From Comamonadaceae bacterium (lineage in GTDB: Bacteria > Pseudomonadota > Gammaproteobacteria > Burkholderiales > Burkholderiaceae_C), in assembly GCA_947447985.1 (NCBI GenBank), contig CANFLX010000009.1, positions 16,232 through 80,231 on the forward strand: a DNA stretch of 64,000 bases, given 5' to 3'. The translations under genes were made by a program, and so were the position numbers. A model generated the notes under the pieces. It was not told the DNA's origin. It saw nothing but the letters and a program-made list of their open reading frames with translations, and did not search any database. Positions 8,290-18,082 of this stretch are shown piece after piece (position 1 is the stretch's first letter; every line of letters starts with the position of its first letter).

Positions 8290-8307
8290 GTTTCCCTCGG
8301 GTTTCTC

Positions 8308-10089
8308 TCAGGGCTGCGCGGTCAGCAACCATTCACGCCCGAACAACCACTGTTGCGGATACCAGAGGTTAGACAGGGTCACTTCGCCCGATTTGTGACG
8401 GCTTTTGACGTGCCAGCGGTAGCCCAGCACTGTGCATTGCGGCGCACACCGCGGTGCGATCGCTTGTGAGTCGTTGTCCAACCAAATGACGGCGTCAAAA
8501 TTCGCGAGCAAAAACGCGAGTCTGGGTGCATCGGGCATCTCAGGGTGCAGCGCGCCAGTGTTGCGCCCAGCTACGTCGAAAGGCACTAAGGTACTGTCCG
8601 GCAGGATGAAGTGAAAACGCTCGTACTGCGCCGTAAATCCGTTGGGCACCGCCACGCGTTTTCCGGACAGCTGCGACAGCGCGCTTGCCGGGAATTGGGC
8701 TTGCGCACTGTCCAGCGGCGCCACCATCAGTCCAAAACAGGCGTAGACGCTGAAGCACCCCACGAGCGCCGCATTGCGGCTCCAGTTGCTGCGCACCAAG
8801 GCCGCGATCGCGGATGCCAGCCCGGCCACCACCGCGGCCATGGCCAGTCCGCGTGTCCATGGAGAAGCGATGTCCATGTCGCCGACCACCCAGGCAATGC
8901 GTCCGAGGATGACCAAGGCCACGCTGGCGATCAGCAGGGTCAACAAAAACCAGATGCGGGCGATGCGCTCCCAATGCAGTGCCAGCAGAATGGCCAAGGC
9001 GGGCATGGCGGGAATCACATAGCGCGCGGACCGCTGGCTCGGGATGCTGAACACCAGCAGCCACACCAGCAGCCACAGCCACAAGATCCGCTGCGCGGGC
9101 GGTGTTTGCGCCCACACAGGGCCCTTTGCCAGCCGTTTCACACCAGCCATTGCCAACCCCAGCACCACGAACAGCAGCAATCCTGCGTTCTCAAGGTAGG
9201 CCAGCAACTGTGTCCACAGGGGATAGTCCCCCCACAGAGCTGCGTGCCAGTAGCCTTGGCCGCCGGCCAATTTGCCTGCGTTTTCGCCCACCACAAACTC
9301 TTGCCAAACCGCAGCAGGATCGGGGTCCAGCGCAAACCAAAGCGCAAATACACCCAGGGCAAGGACCGCACTCCAAGCCACGGCCAGGGTCACCTTCCAA
9401 AGGGATGACCAGCGCGGCGCAGCGTTGATCAGCAGCACGCACCACAAAGTGGCTGCGGCCGGCGCCACCAGCGCAAAGGATTTGTAGAGCAGCCCGATAC
9501 CCATGCACAAGCCCAACAGGCTGAAGCATGCGAGCAAGGGGCGTGCACGCCAAGTGACAGGGTGCGACCGCGGGCGCCGCGCCAATTCGCTCCACAGCAC
9601 GAACGCCACGGGAACCGACAACCAGAACGTTTCCGGCGCCGATGTCAGGAAGACGCGGCAGTAGCGAAACGTGGAGAAAAAGGCCAGATAAATCAGCGCC
9701 GCCAGCACACCGGTTCGCCAGTCTCCTCGCATCTGCTTGGCACACCAGGCCACCGCCGCCGCCGTGGACAAGGTGTAAACCACGCTGGGCAGACGAAGTG
9801 CCACCAGCGACCAGTTCGCACCCCAATGGCTGGCAATGAAAGACTGCCAAAACAACATGGGCGGCTTGGTGTTGCGCATGTGGTCCAGGTCTGACACCAA
9901 GGGCAGCCAATCGCCCGACGCTGCCGTGAGGCGGGCAATGTGGATGTAGACCATCTCATCGCCATTGGTGGGGGCGTAGAAACTGCCCAGCCCGAAGAAA
10001 TACAGGGCTACCGCCACCGACAGCAGCGCCAGCCAAGGCCAGACGGCATCTGCCTGCTTGCGGTGGGGGGCGGTCGCGGGGCCCGGCAT
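8308..10089 (-). CDS. ArnT-like glycosyltransferase, GT39/PMT family
   Basis: A 593-residue integral membrane protein with about twelve hydrophobic segments. The first periplasmic loop carries the acidic motif typical of ArnT/PMT enzymes (FYAPTNGDEMVYIHIARL, Asp-Glu at about residues 43-44), followed by NTKPPMLFWQ, the substrate-loop signature of ArnT. Such enzymes transfer a sugar from an undecaprenyl-phosphate carrier to lipid A, another glycolipid or protein. The acceptor cannot be read from sequence; no arnBCAD genes are present here, so aminoarabinose transfer is not implied. It lies eight bases after the GtrA gene and is last in the metK-GT9-GtrA-GT39 run. GtrA proteins are linked to movement of polyprenyl-linked sugars, which fits a carrier-supply role. 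Confidence 0.85.
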   Translation of the reverse strand: MPGPATAPHRKQADAVWPWLALLSVAVALYFFGLGSFYAPTNGDEMVYIHIARLTAASGDWLPLVSDLDHMRNTKPPMLFWQSFIASHWGANWSLVALRLPSVVYTLSTAAAVAWCAKQMRGDWRTGVLAALIYLAFFSTFRYCRVFLTSAPETFWLSVPVAFVLWSELARRPRSHPVTWRARPLLACFSLLGLCMGIGLLYKSFALVAPAAATLWCVLLINAAPRWSSLWKVTLAVAWSAVLALGVFALWFALDPDPAAVWQEFVVGENAGKLAGGQGYWHAALWGDYPLWTQLLAYLENAGLLLFVVLGLAMAGVKRLAKGPVWAQTPPAQRILWLWLLVWLLVFSIPSQRSARYVIPAMPALAILLALHWERIARIWFLLTLLIASVALVILGRIAWVVGDMDIASPWTRGLAMAAVVAGLASAIAALVRSNWSRNAALVGCFSVYACFGLMVAPLDSAQAQFPASALSQLSGKRVAVPNGFTAQYERFHFILPDSTLVPFDVAGRNTGALHPEMPDAPRLAFLLANFDAVIWLDNDSQAIAPRCAPQCTVLGYRWHVKSRHKSGEVTLSNLWYPQQWLFGREWLLTAQP

Positions 10090-10097
10090 GGTGTCGC

Positions 10098-10577
10098 TCA
10101 GGACTTGCGAAAGGTCCAGCGGTCGTTGGCCAGAAAGTTGCTCACGCTGGCCGCCACGATGGAGACGACGTTGGCCAGGCGGTAGTCCATCAGGCCCGAG
10201 AGCAGCATGGTGAGCACGTACTGCAGTCCAATGCCAAAGGCGCAGGCGGTCGCGTACTGGCTGAATTCCACCCCCAGCATGCGAAGACCCACGGGCCCGG
10301 GAGATTCATCGGCCTCCAAGGTTTGGACGCGGTCCTTCCAGGTCCACAGGCGGTTCCAGGTGAAGTTGTTGATCGTGGCGATGGAGATAGCGAGTGCCAA
10401 GGAGAAGTAGGGCTTTTGGTAGGCGGATTCGATGGTGTTGAACAGCACCTCGTGGCCGAAATGCAGCACCACCAGGTTCACCACCGCGCCACTGGCGCCC
10501 ACGATGCCGAATTTCAAATACCGGTAGCGCTCAATCCAAGCTAGGGCCCAAAAAATGAACCGCTGCACACCGCTCAT
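10098..10577 (-). CDS. GtrA family membrane protein
   Basis: A 159-residue protein with four hydrophobic segments and the GtrA signatures YLKFGIVGASGAVVNLVVL at the N-terminus, NNFTWNRLWTW in the middle and SNFLANDRWTFRKS at the end. GtrA proteins are proposed to flip polyprenyl-phosphate-linked sugars across the inner membrane. The ATG at 10577 overlaps the stop of the upstream GT9 gene by four bases, which fixes this start against a longer frame reaching 10712. It precedes the ArnT-like transferase by eight bases, giving a plausible flip-then-transfer pair. Confidence 0.87.
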   Translation of the reverse strand: MSGVQRFIFWALAWIERYRYLKFGIVGASGAVVNLVVLHFGHEVLFNTIESAYQKPYFSLALAISIATINNFTWNRLWTWKDRVQTLEADESPGPVGLRMLGVEFSQYATACAFGIGLQYVLTMLLSGLMDYRLANVVSIVAASVSNFLANDRWTFRKS

Positions 10578-11818
10578 GCTGGCACCTGCAATCCACCCGC
10601 GGACTGCAAAAAGGCCAGCGCATCGGCCAGCACCGGGTCCGGCGCAATGCGCTTGAGGCACTGGTTGTCGCCGTCGCAAAAAGTCAGGCGGTGGTTGTAG
10701 GCCGACAGGCACGGCGAGCAGGCGATGCCAGACTCCAGCACCACATTGCGTTGGCCCAAGGGCCCGTAGAGCTTGCCGGTCTCAGGCCCGAAAAACACCA
10801 TGGTTTGGATGGGTGTGAGCGTGGCAAAGTGCCCCGGCCCGCCGTCGTTGGTGATTAGCAGCCGGGCGGCGTGGAACAGCATCAGCAGTTCGCGGATGCT
10901 GCGGGTGTAACCTGTCAGGTCAATGCAGGCGGGATGGCGGACTTGGGCCATCAAGTCCCGCGCCAAGGGCGCATCGTCTTTGAGTCCGATCAGTCCGACT
11001 GCGAATCCCGCAGCACACAGGCCCTGGGCCACCCGCGCGTAATGCGCTGCGGGCCAGGCCCGCTCGGGCAAGATGCCGCCGCCCGCATACAGCAGCACGA
11101 GTGCGCGCCCCTGGGTCACCGGATGGTCGGTGTGAACCTGGTGCTGGTAGGCGGCGAGTTCGGTGTCGCTCAAGCGCACCGAAAGCTCGGTGTCCTGGGG
11201 CAGCTCGCGAATGGCCGCGGCCTTGTTGCGCGGCATGGATCCCGCGCTGTCCAGCGCATCCACCAAGGACAAAAACTGTTTGCTGATGTGCTGGTAGGGG
11301 TTGTAGGGAATCGCGTGGTTGATAAAGCTGCCGCGGTACAAACCTTCTTGCGTGTGTGCCGTGAAGCCCACCCGCACGGGCGCGCCTGTGGTGAACGACA
11401 ACAGGGCGCTGACGCGGGAAAACAGCTCGCAATCAATCACCGCGTCCAAGCGCAGTTTGCGCATTGCCAGGCTGACTTTCAGAATGTCGCCAATGAGCGC
11501 GCCACCCGAGCTGTCGTCGAGGCTGTGCATGTGCTGCGCCTCGGTCAATTGCAGCAGCTTGGAAACTTCTTGGTTTTTCTTGAGCTGCAGAATGTGAATC
11601 TTGGCTTGCGGGTACTGCCTGCGCAGTTGCGCAAACAGGGGGCCTGCCAGCACGATGCTGCCCATCTCAGACAGCAGGATCACCAGGATGTTTTTTGCAT
11701 CCTTGGCGATGCTGGGCTGAGGTGAAAAAACGGCGGTGCAACGCGCCCAGACAGACACCACGCCACACAACAACTGGCCTACCCAGCGGTCAATGAAGCG
11801 TTGTGTCTGAAGTTTCAT
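10574..11818 (-). CDS. Glycosyltransferase family 9 (LPS heptosyltransferase-like)
   Basis: A 414-residue protein of the GT-B fold. The N-terminal domain starts with NILVILLSEMGSIVLAGPLF (about residues 43-62), the GT9 acceptor-side signature. The C-terminal donor-binding domain carries LLITNDGGPGHFATL and VFFGPETGKLYGPL. A run of Cys (GIACSPCLSAYNHRLTFC, then C) near the C-terminus resembles the SPCYYRTC-type region of many GT9 proteins. ADP-heptose or a related sugar is the expected donor, but the acceptor is unknown. It starts 18 bases after metK on the same strand, so it probably reads from the metK promoter. Confidence 0.83.
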   Translation of the reverse strand: MKLQTQRFIDRWVGQLLCGVVSVWARCTAVFSPQPSIAKDAKNILVILLSEMGSIVLAGPLFAQLRRQYPQAKIHILQLKKNQEVSKLLQLTEAQHMHSLDDSSGGALIGDILKVSLAMRKLRLDAVIDCELFSRVSALLSFTTGAPVRVGFTAHTQEGLYRGSFINHAIPYNPYQHISKQFLSLVDALDSAGSMPRNKAAAIRELPQDTELSVRLSDTELAAYQHQVHTDHPVTQGRALVLLYAGGGILPERAWPAAHYARVAQGLCAAGFAVGLIGLKDDAPLARDLMAQVRHPACIDLTGYTRSIRELLMLFHAARLLITNDGGPGHFATLTPIQTMVFFGPETGKLYGPLGQRNVVLESGIACSPCLSAYNHRLTFCDGDNQCLKRIAPDPVLADALAFLQSAGGLQVPA

Positions 11819-11836
11819 GGGCGCATGGGTACGGAC

Positions 11837-13015
<1,179 letters not shown>

Positions 13016-13199
13016 AAAGTGGTTCTCCAAATAAAAACAAGCATCTGCGTTGCTTGGGCTTTGGAGCCGTCAGCGAACGCTTTAGCAGAAATGCCCGGAT
13101 GGACAAGGCACAATGGCGCGGCGCTTGCGCGTCTGCCAGAGTGGTGGTCGCCCTGCAAGTAGTTCATAACTCAGCGACCAACGCGATTTTACTGTACCC

Positions 13200-14024
13200 A
13201 TGCTGTTTGTCTTCCAAGTGCTCGCCAGAATGCCCTTGCGCTTGCTGCATGCCATGGGCGCTGCGTTGGGCTGGGCGGTGTTCTTGCTGGACCCTGCTTA
13301 CCGACACAATTTTGCGGCGAACGCTGCGCAGGCGGGCCTTGCAAAGCGGCAATGGCGTGCCGCTGTCAGCGCCGCAGGTCGCCTGGCGCTGGAGGTGCCG
13401 CGGCTCTGGCTGGGTAAACCGGTTGCGGTTCGCTGGCATGGCGAAGACCTAGTGGATTCAGCTTTAGCGCTGGGACACGGCCTTGTGTTTATTACGCCGC
13501 ATCTGGGGTGCTTCGAGGTCGCCGCACAGGCGTATGCGCAGCGTTTTGGTGCATCCCACCCCATGACAGCGCTGTACCGACCGGCCCGCCAATCTTGGCT
13601 GGCGCAGTTGGAGGCGCACGCCCGGGCTCGCCCGGGTTTGCACACTGCGCCCACCACCCTGGCGGGGGTCAGGCAGATGCTCAAGGCGCTCAAAGCAGGT
13701 CAGGTGGTGGGGCTCTTGCCCGACCAGGTGCCTCCCTTGGGGCAGGGTGTTTGGCTCCCCTTTTTTGGAAAACCTGCCTACACCATGACCTTGTCGGTGC
13801 GTTTGGCCCAGATGACCGGCGCAGCGACCTTGTTGGTGTGGGGCGAGCGCTTGACCTGGGGTCGGGGCTATATCGTGCATGTGTTGCCAGTGCCCAATTT
13901 GTTGGGAATTGATCCTGCGGCCGCCCTGGCCACAGTGAACCAGGTCCTTGAAGCCGTGATCCTGAAAAACGCCGACCAGTACCTCTGGGGCTATGCGCGC
14001 TACAAACACCCGCGCTCTGAATAA
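13200..14024 (+). CDS. LpxL/HtrB-like lipid A acyltransferase (first copy)
   Basis: A 274-residue inner-membrane acyltransferase that adds a secondary acyl chain to lipid A from acyl-ACP. One N-terminal hydrophobic segment is followed by the catalytic HX4E motif, H101 to E106 in TPHLGCFE, and a conserved LLPDQVP and GVWLPFFGKPA region. It diverges from metK and is followed after seven bases by a second homologue. Which chain and position each enzyme modifies cannot be read from sequence. Confidence 0.9.
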   Translation: MLFVFQVLARMPLRLLHAMGAALGWAVFLLDPAYRHNFAANAAQAGLAKRQWRAAVSAAGRLALEVPRLWLGKPVAVRWHGEDLVDSALALGHGLVFITPHLGCFEVAAQAYAQRFGASHPMTALYRPARQSWLAQLEAHARARPGLHTAPTTLAGVRQMLKALKAGQVVGLLPDQVPPLGQGVWLPFFGKPAYTMTLSVRLAQMTGAATLLVWGERLTWGRGYIVHVLPVPNLLGIDPAAALATVNQVLEAVILKNADQYLWGYARYKHPRSE

Positions 14025-14031
14025 AAAGACG

Positions 14032-14898
14032 ATGCTGACCCGAATACCGTTGTTGATGACGCAGTGGCTGGCGGTGTTTCCGCTGTCGTGGGTGCGCGCA
14101 TTGGGCTGGTTCATGGGGGGGGTGCTCTACCTGGCCGTCGCGTCGCGTCGCCACGTGGTGGATACCAATTTGCGCCTCTGCTTTCCTGCATGGACTCAAG
14201 CACAACGCCGCAAACAAACCTTGATGTGCTTTGTGTACTTTGCCCAGGCGTGGCTGGACCGGGGTTGGCTTTGGTATGCATCGCCCGAGGTGACGCGCAA
14301 GCGGGTCAAGCTGGTGGGTGCGGTCCACGAGCTCGACGGCGATGCGCCGACCTTGATTTTTACGCCCCACTTTGTGGGCATGGACGCGGGCTGGGTCGCC
14401 TTGACGCAGCAATTGAATCGCAAGTTCATGACGATTTACGCCCGGCAAACCAATGCGGTGGTGGACGCCTGGATCCTCAAGGGCCGCCAGCGCTTTGGCA
14501 CCGGCCGCCCCTTTGATCGCACGCTGGGATTCAAGCCGGTGCTCGCCGGGCTGCGTGCCGGCGAACCTTTGTGCCTGTTGCCAGACATGAACTACGAGCC
14601 CAGCGAATCGCTTTATGTGCCGTTCTATGGAGTGCCCGCGGCCACCATTCCTTCGTTGCCACGGGTGGCCAAACTGGGGCGTGCCAAGGTCATCGTAATG
14701 GTGGCGCGGATTACGGCCCAGGGCTACGAGATCGACATATCGCCCGCCTGGCCCAATTATCCGACCGATGATTTATTGGCGGACACGGCCCTCATGAACC
14801 TGCGCCTGCAAAGCTATATAGACCAAACCCCGGCGCAGTACTACTGGGTTCACAAACGCTTCAAAGACCCCCCGCCGGGCATGATGCAGCCGTATTAG
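14032..14898 (+). CDS. LpxL/LpxM-like lipid A acyltransferase (second copy)
   Basis: A 288-residue paralogue of the preceding enzyme and the probable second late acyltransferase. The catalytic motif is HX4D (H113 to D118 in TPHFVGMD) rather than HX4E; acidic replacement is seen in several betaproteobacterial homologues. The donor-binding CLLPDMNYEPSES and VPFYGVPAATIPS regions follow. I chose the ATG at 14032, eight bases past the stop of the first copy; an ATG at 13993 would overlap it and adds nothing family-like. It converges with engB, 20 bases away. Confidence 0.88.
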   Translation: MLTRIPLLMTQWLAVFPLSWVRALGWFMGGVLYLAVASRRHVVDTNLRLCFPAWTQAQRRKQTLMCFVYFAQAWLDRGWLWYASPEVTRKRVKLVGAVHELDGDAPTLIFTPHFVGMDAGWVALTQQLNRKFMTIYARQTNAVVDAWILKGRQRFGTGRPFDRTLGFKPVLAGLRAGEPLCLLPDMNYEPSESLYVPFYGVPAATIPSLPRVAKLGRAKVIVMVARITAQGYEIDISPAWPNYPTDDLLADTALMNLRLQSYIDQTPAQYYWVHKRFKDPPPGMMQPY

Positions 14899-14918
14899 TT
14901 GCCGCGTCCTGCGCCAGT

Positions 14919-15644
14919 TCAGCTGCTGGCAGGGGCGGGCAAGGCCTGCGCAGGGGTCGGGCTGCCATTGGGATGCGCCCAGTCCCAGAGCAGCGTCGCG
15001 ACCTCTTCCACACCAATGCGTTTGGGGGCCGAAAAAAGCCGCACTTCCCCGCCACCCGCTTGCAGTTTGGTAATGGACACCGCTTTGGCGCCCTCAGCAC
15101 GGGTGAGCTTGTCCGCTTTGGTCAGGACGACGAGAAACTTGAGTCCCTCTTCGACACGGGGGCGGATGACATCGAGAAGCACCTCATCAAGCTCGGTCAT
15201 GCCGTGGCGCGGGTCGCACATCAGCACAATCGCCTTGAGGTTTTCGCGGCTGACCAGGTAGTTGGCCATCACCTGCTGCCAGCGGATCTTGTCCTGCTTG
15301 GGAACGGCGGCATAGCCATAGCCGGGCAAATCGGTCAGCACCGCATCCATGATGCCCTGTTTGCCCAGTGAAAACAGGTTGATATGCTGGGTGCGCCCCG
15401 GCCGTTTGGACGCAAAAGCCAGCTGCTTTTGCTGGGTCAGGGTGTTGATGCAGGTGGATTTGCCGGCGTTGGAACGGCCGACAAAAGCGATTTCAGGTAC
15501 ATCCAGCGCGGGCAGAAAATGCAGCTGCGGAGCCGTCGTCAGGAATTTAGCGGTGTGCAGCCAACCCATGGCAATGGCGGCGCGCGTTTTGTCATTCCCA
15601 GCGGCAGGAGGGGCTTGGGGAACGGGATTGGGCAGGGCAGTCAT
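14919..15644 (-). CDS. engB: Ribosome biogenesis GTPase EngB (YsxC/YihA)
   Basis: A 241-residue essential GTPase of large-subunit assembly. Motifs in order: G1 GRSNAGKS, G2 region SKRPGRTQ, G3 DLPGYGYA, G4 TKADKL, G5 SAPK. The C-terminus is a Pro/Ala-rich tail. The ATG at 15644 gives the normal length; the longer frame to 15749 would overlap the start of the divergent cytochrome gene. Only 87 bases separate the two starts. Confidence 0.95.
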   Translation of the reverse strand: MTALPNPVPQAPPAAGNDKTRAAIAMGWLHTAKFLTTAPQLHFLPALDVPEIAFVGRSNAGKSTCINTLTQQKQLAFASKRPGRTQHINLFSLGKQGIMDAVLTDLPGYGYAAVPKQDKIRWQQVMANYLVSRENLKAIVLMCDPRHGMTELDEVLLDVIRPRVEEGLKFLVVLTKADKLTRAEGAKAVSITKLQAGGGEVRLFSAPKRIGVEEVATLLWDWAHPNGSPTPAQALPAPASS

Positions 15645-15731
15645 GCTTGTAATGGTTGTTGTAGCGGGTAAACCCAATGGTGCATTGTAGAATGCGCCTG
15701 TTTTTTGCCTATCCAGATACACCACCGCCCT

Positions 15732-16373
15732 ATGAAGTCGATCGCACAACTGTTTCTCGTCGCAGCGCTGGCTGCAGGTTCATTCGCGGTATCCGCGAAT
15801 ACAGCGGCCCCCGAGGCACCGGCCAAAGCCGCCAAGCCCGACTTGGCCAAAGGCGAAGCCAGCTTTGGCGCGGTATGTGCTGCCTGCCATGGCGCAGATG
15901 GCAATTCGGGAACTCCGTCGAATCCCAAATTGGCACAACAACACCCCGAGTACCTGGTCAAGCAGCTCAAAGAATTCAAGTCCGGCAAGCGTGCCAATGC
16001 CGTCATGAGCGGAATGGCAGCCGCATTGTCGGAAGATGACATGCGCAACATCGCCTACTGGCTCACCAGCAAGACGGCCAAGCCGGGATTTGCCAAAGAC
16101 AAAGACACGGTGGCCCTGGCCGAGCGCATTTACCGTGGTGGTATTTCCGATCGCCAAGTGCCCGCCTGCGCAGGCTGCCACAGCCCGAACGGTGCGGGCA
16201 TCCCGTCGCAGTACCCCCGCCTGAGCGGCCAGCACGCCGAGTACGCGGCAGCCCAATTGACAGCGTTCCGTGATGGTATTCGCAAGAACAACAACGTGAT
16301 GACCCAAGTAGCGGCAAAATTGAACGACCGCGAGATCAAAGCCCTCGCGGATTACGTCGCCGGTCTGCGCTGA
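15732..16373 (+). CDS. Di-haem cytochrome c4
   Basis: A 213-residue periplasmic or membrane-associated electron carrier that links the bc1 complex to terminal oxidases. A Sec signal peptide (residues 1-23, ending VSAN) is followed by two cytochrome c modules, each with a haem-binding CXXCH: C49-A-A-C-H53 and C146-A-G-C-H150. This tandem layout and length define class I cytochrome c4. The ATG at 15732 begins the signal peptide directly. Its partner complex is encoded further on at 59640-62448. msrP follows after only 47 bases. Confidence 0.93.
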   Translation: MKSIAQLFLVAALAAGSFAVSANTAAPEAPAKAAKPDLAKGEASFGAVCAACHGADGNSGTPSNPKLAQQHPEYLVKQLKEFKSGKRANAVMSGMAAALSEDDMRNIAYWLTSKTAKPGFAKDKDTVALAERIYRGGISDRQVPACAGCHSPNGAGIPSQYPRLSGQHAEYAAAQLTAFRDGIRKNNNVMTQVAAKLNDREIKALADYVAGLR

Positions 16374-16380
16374 TACCGCT

Positions 16381-16413
16381 CCCGGCAAGTTGCTTTGTCA
16401 CTTTGCCGGGGAG
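16381..16413 (+). other. Intergenic hairpin overlapping the msrP ribosome binding site
   Basis: Eight-base perfect arms, CCCGGCAA (16381-16388) and TTGCCGGG (16403-16410), enclose a 14-base loop. The 3' arm shares bases with the msrP Shine-Dalgarno GGGGAG (16408-16413). No T run follows, so it is not a standard terminator. It could limit msrP translation or protect the cytochrome c4 mRNA end. The function is inferred only. Confidence 0.5.
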
Positions 16414-16420
16414 TCGTTTC

Positions 16421-17428
16421 ATGCAGAAGAGCCGCCTGTGGTCCGGGGTCGATGCACCCCTGAGCAGTGAAATCACGGATCGCCAATTCGTTGAAAACCG
16501 CCGGCAATGGCTGCAACGCGCAGCCAACGGCGTCGCAGCACTGGGAGCATCCAGCTGGGCCTCGCGCGAGGCCTTTGCCCAAACCGCGAGCAGCACAGAA
16601 AAGCCCGGCAAACTGGCCCGCCTGACCACAGTGCCGAGCAAAGTGGCGGGCGCCGTGGTGATGGAAAAGGCCACGGCCTACAAAGACGCCAGCAGCTACA
16701 ACAACTTCTACGAATTTGGCACCGACAAAGCCGATCCGGCTGCCAATGCCCATACGCTGAAGACTTCGCCTTGGAGCGTGGAGGTAGAAGGCTTGGTGCA
16801 AAAACCGGGCAAATTTGCACTGGAAGACCTGCTCAAACTCAGCCCTATGGAAGAGCGCATTTACCGCTTGCGCTGTGTCGAAGGTTGGTCCATGGTGATT
16901 CCCTGGGTCGGCTATTCCTTGGCGCAGCTGATCGCCAAAGTGCAACCTCTGGGCAGCGCCAAGTATGTTGAATTCGTTTCGCTGGCCGACCCGAAAACCA
17001 TGCCTTTTGTGGGCAGCCGTATATTGGACTGGCCGTACGTCGAAGCCTTGCGCTTGGACGAGGCCCTGCATCCCCTGACCCTGCTGAGCTTTGGCATGTA
17101 TGGCGAGGTGTTGCCCAACCAAAGCGGCGCGCCGGTGCGCCTGGTGGTGCCGTGGAAGTACGGTTTTAAAAGCGCCAAGAGCATTGTCAAAATCCGGTTT
17201 ACTGAGAAACAGCCCGCCACCGCGTGGAATAAGGCGGCTGCCAATGAATACGGCTTTTATTCCAATGTGAACCCGCTGGTGGACCATCCGCGCTGGAGCC
17301 AGGCCACCGAGCGGCGCATCGGAGAGGACGGGCTGTTCGCAAAGAAGCGAAAAACCCTGATGTTCAACGGCTACGAAGCCCAGGTTGGCCAGCTGTACGC
17401 GGGCATGGACCTGAAAGCCAATTTCTAA
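16421..17428 (+). CDS. msrP: Periplasmic methionine sulfoxide reductase catalytic subunit MsrP (YedY)
   Basis: Molybdopterin enzyme that reduces methionine sulfoxide in oxidised periplasmic proteins. A twin-arginine signal (N26-R-R-Q-W, then [10 protein letters not shown]) sends it through Tat, encoded here at 54926-56453. The molybdenum-ligand Cys is C152 in [10 protein letters not shown]. The 335 residues equal the family length. The ATG at 16421 is preferred because GGGGAG stands seven bases upstream; a TTG at 16403 lies inside the upstream hairpin. The haem partner msrQ follows at once. Confidence 0.95.
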   Translation: MQKSRLWSGVDAPLSSEITDRQFVENRRQWLQRAANGVAALGASSWASREAFAQTASSTEKPGKLARLTTVPSKVAGAVVMEKATAYKDASSYNNFYEFGTDKADPAANAHTLKTSPWSVEVEGLVQKPGKFALEDLLKLSPMEERIYRLRCVEGWSMVIPWVGYSLAQLIAKVQPLGSAKYVEFVSLADPKTMPFVGSRILDWPYVEALRLDEALHPLTLLSFGMYGEVLPNQSGAPVRLVVPWKYGFKSAKSIVKIRFTEKQPATAWNKAAANEYGFYSNVNPLVDHPRWSQATERRIGEDGLFAKKRKTLMFNGYEAQVGQLYAGMDLKANF

Positions 17429-17443
17429 TTTCCCTTGCGGTCC

Positions 17444-18082
17444 ATGCTGCATTCAGCAGTTCAGCGCTGGCTTTTAAGCCCTTCGGCCAAACCCCTGTTC
17501 TTTGTGCTTTGGCTGTTGCCCCTGGCGTACTTGGTCTATGGCGCGGCTTTCGACCAATTGGGTGCGAACCCCGCAGAGGCTTTGGTACGGGCCTCGGGCA
17601 GTTGGACTTTGCGCGCGCTGTGCCTGGTCCTGCTGGTGACGCCGCTGAGGGTCACCGCCGGGCTTCCCGCGCTCGCACGCTTTCGCAGAATGCTGGGCTT
17701 GTTTGTGTTTTTCTATGCCCTTTTGCACTTCCTGGCCTACGCCTGGTTGGACATGGGTTTGGACGTCGGCGATATCACCCAAGACATCGGCAAGCGGCCT
17801 TTTATTCTGGTGGGATTTCTGGCATTGGTTTTGCTTACCCCACTGGCGTTGACTTCGTGGAACCGGGCCATTCGTGCACTGGGTGCCCAGCGATGGCGAC
17901 AGCTGCACCGGCTGGTCTACTTGATCGCCGTCGTCGCTATCCTGCACTTCTTTTGGATGCGGTCGGGCAAGCGCAATTACGCGGAGGTGGCGGTGTACGC
18001 CGCCATCCTGTTGGTCTTGATGGGATGGAGGATCTGGAAGCGCTTTAGCCGACCAGCGACTCCGACGCAAACAAGTCGCTAA
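17444..18082 (+). CDS. msrQ: MsrQ haem-binding membrane subunit (YedZ)
   Basis: A 212-residue inner-membrane b-type haem protein that passes quinol electrons to MsrP. Six hydrophobic segments and conserved histidines are visible (ALLHFLAYAW, the RQLHRLVY motif and AILHFFW), all typical of the ferric-reductase-like domain. ATG 17444 was chosen; a TTG at 17435 is also in frame. The last 38 bases overlap the 3' end of the convergent lysA gene. Confidence 0.92.
   Translation: MLHSAVQRWLLSPSAKPLFFVLWLLPLAYLVYGAAFDQLGANPAEALVRASGSWTLRALCLVLLVTPLRVTAGLPALARFRRMLGLFVFFYALLHFLAYAWLDMGLDVGDITQDIGKRPFILVGFLALVLLTPLALTSWNRAIRALGAQRWRQLHRLVYLIAVVAILHFFWMRSGKRNYAEVAVYAAILLVLMGWRIWKRFSRPATPTQTSR

Noticed and set aside
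8611..9408. Plus-strand open frame of 265 codons within the GT39 gene
   Set aside because: Pro/Gln/His/Arg-rich shadow; the minus-strand membrane protein is clear.
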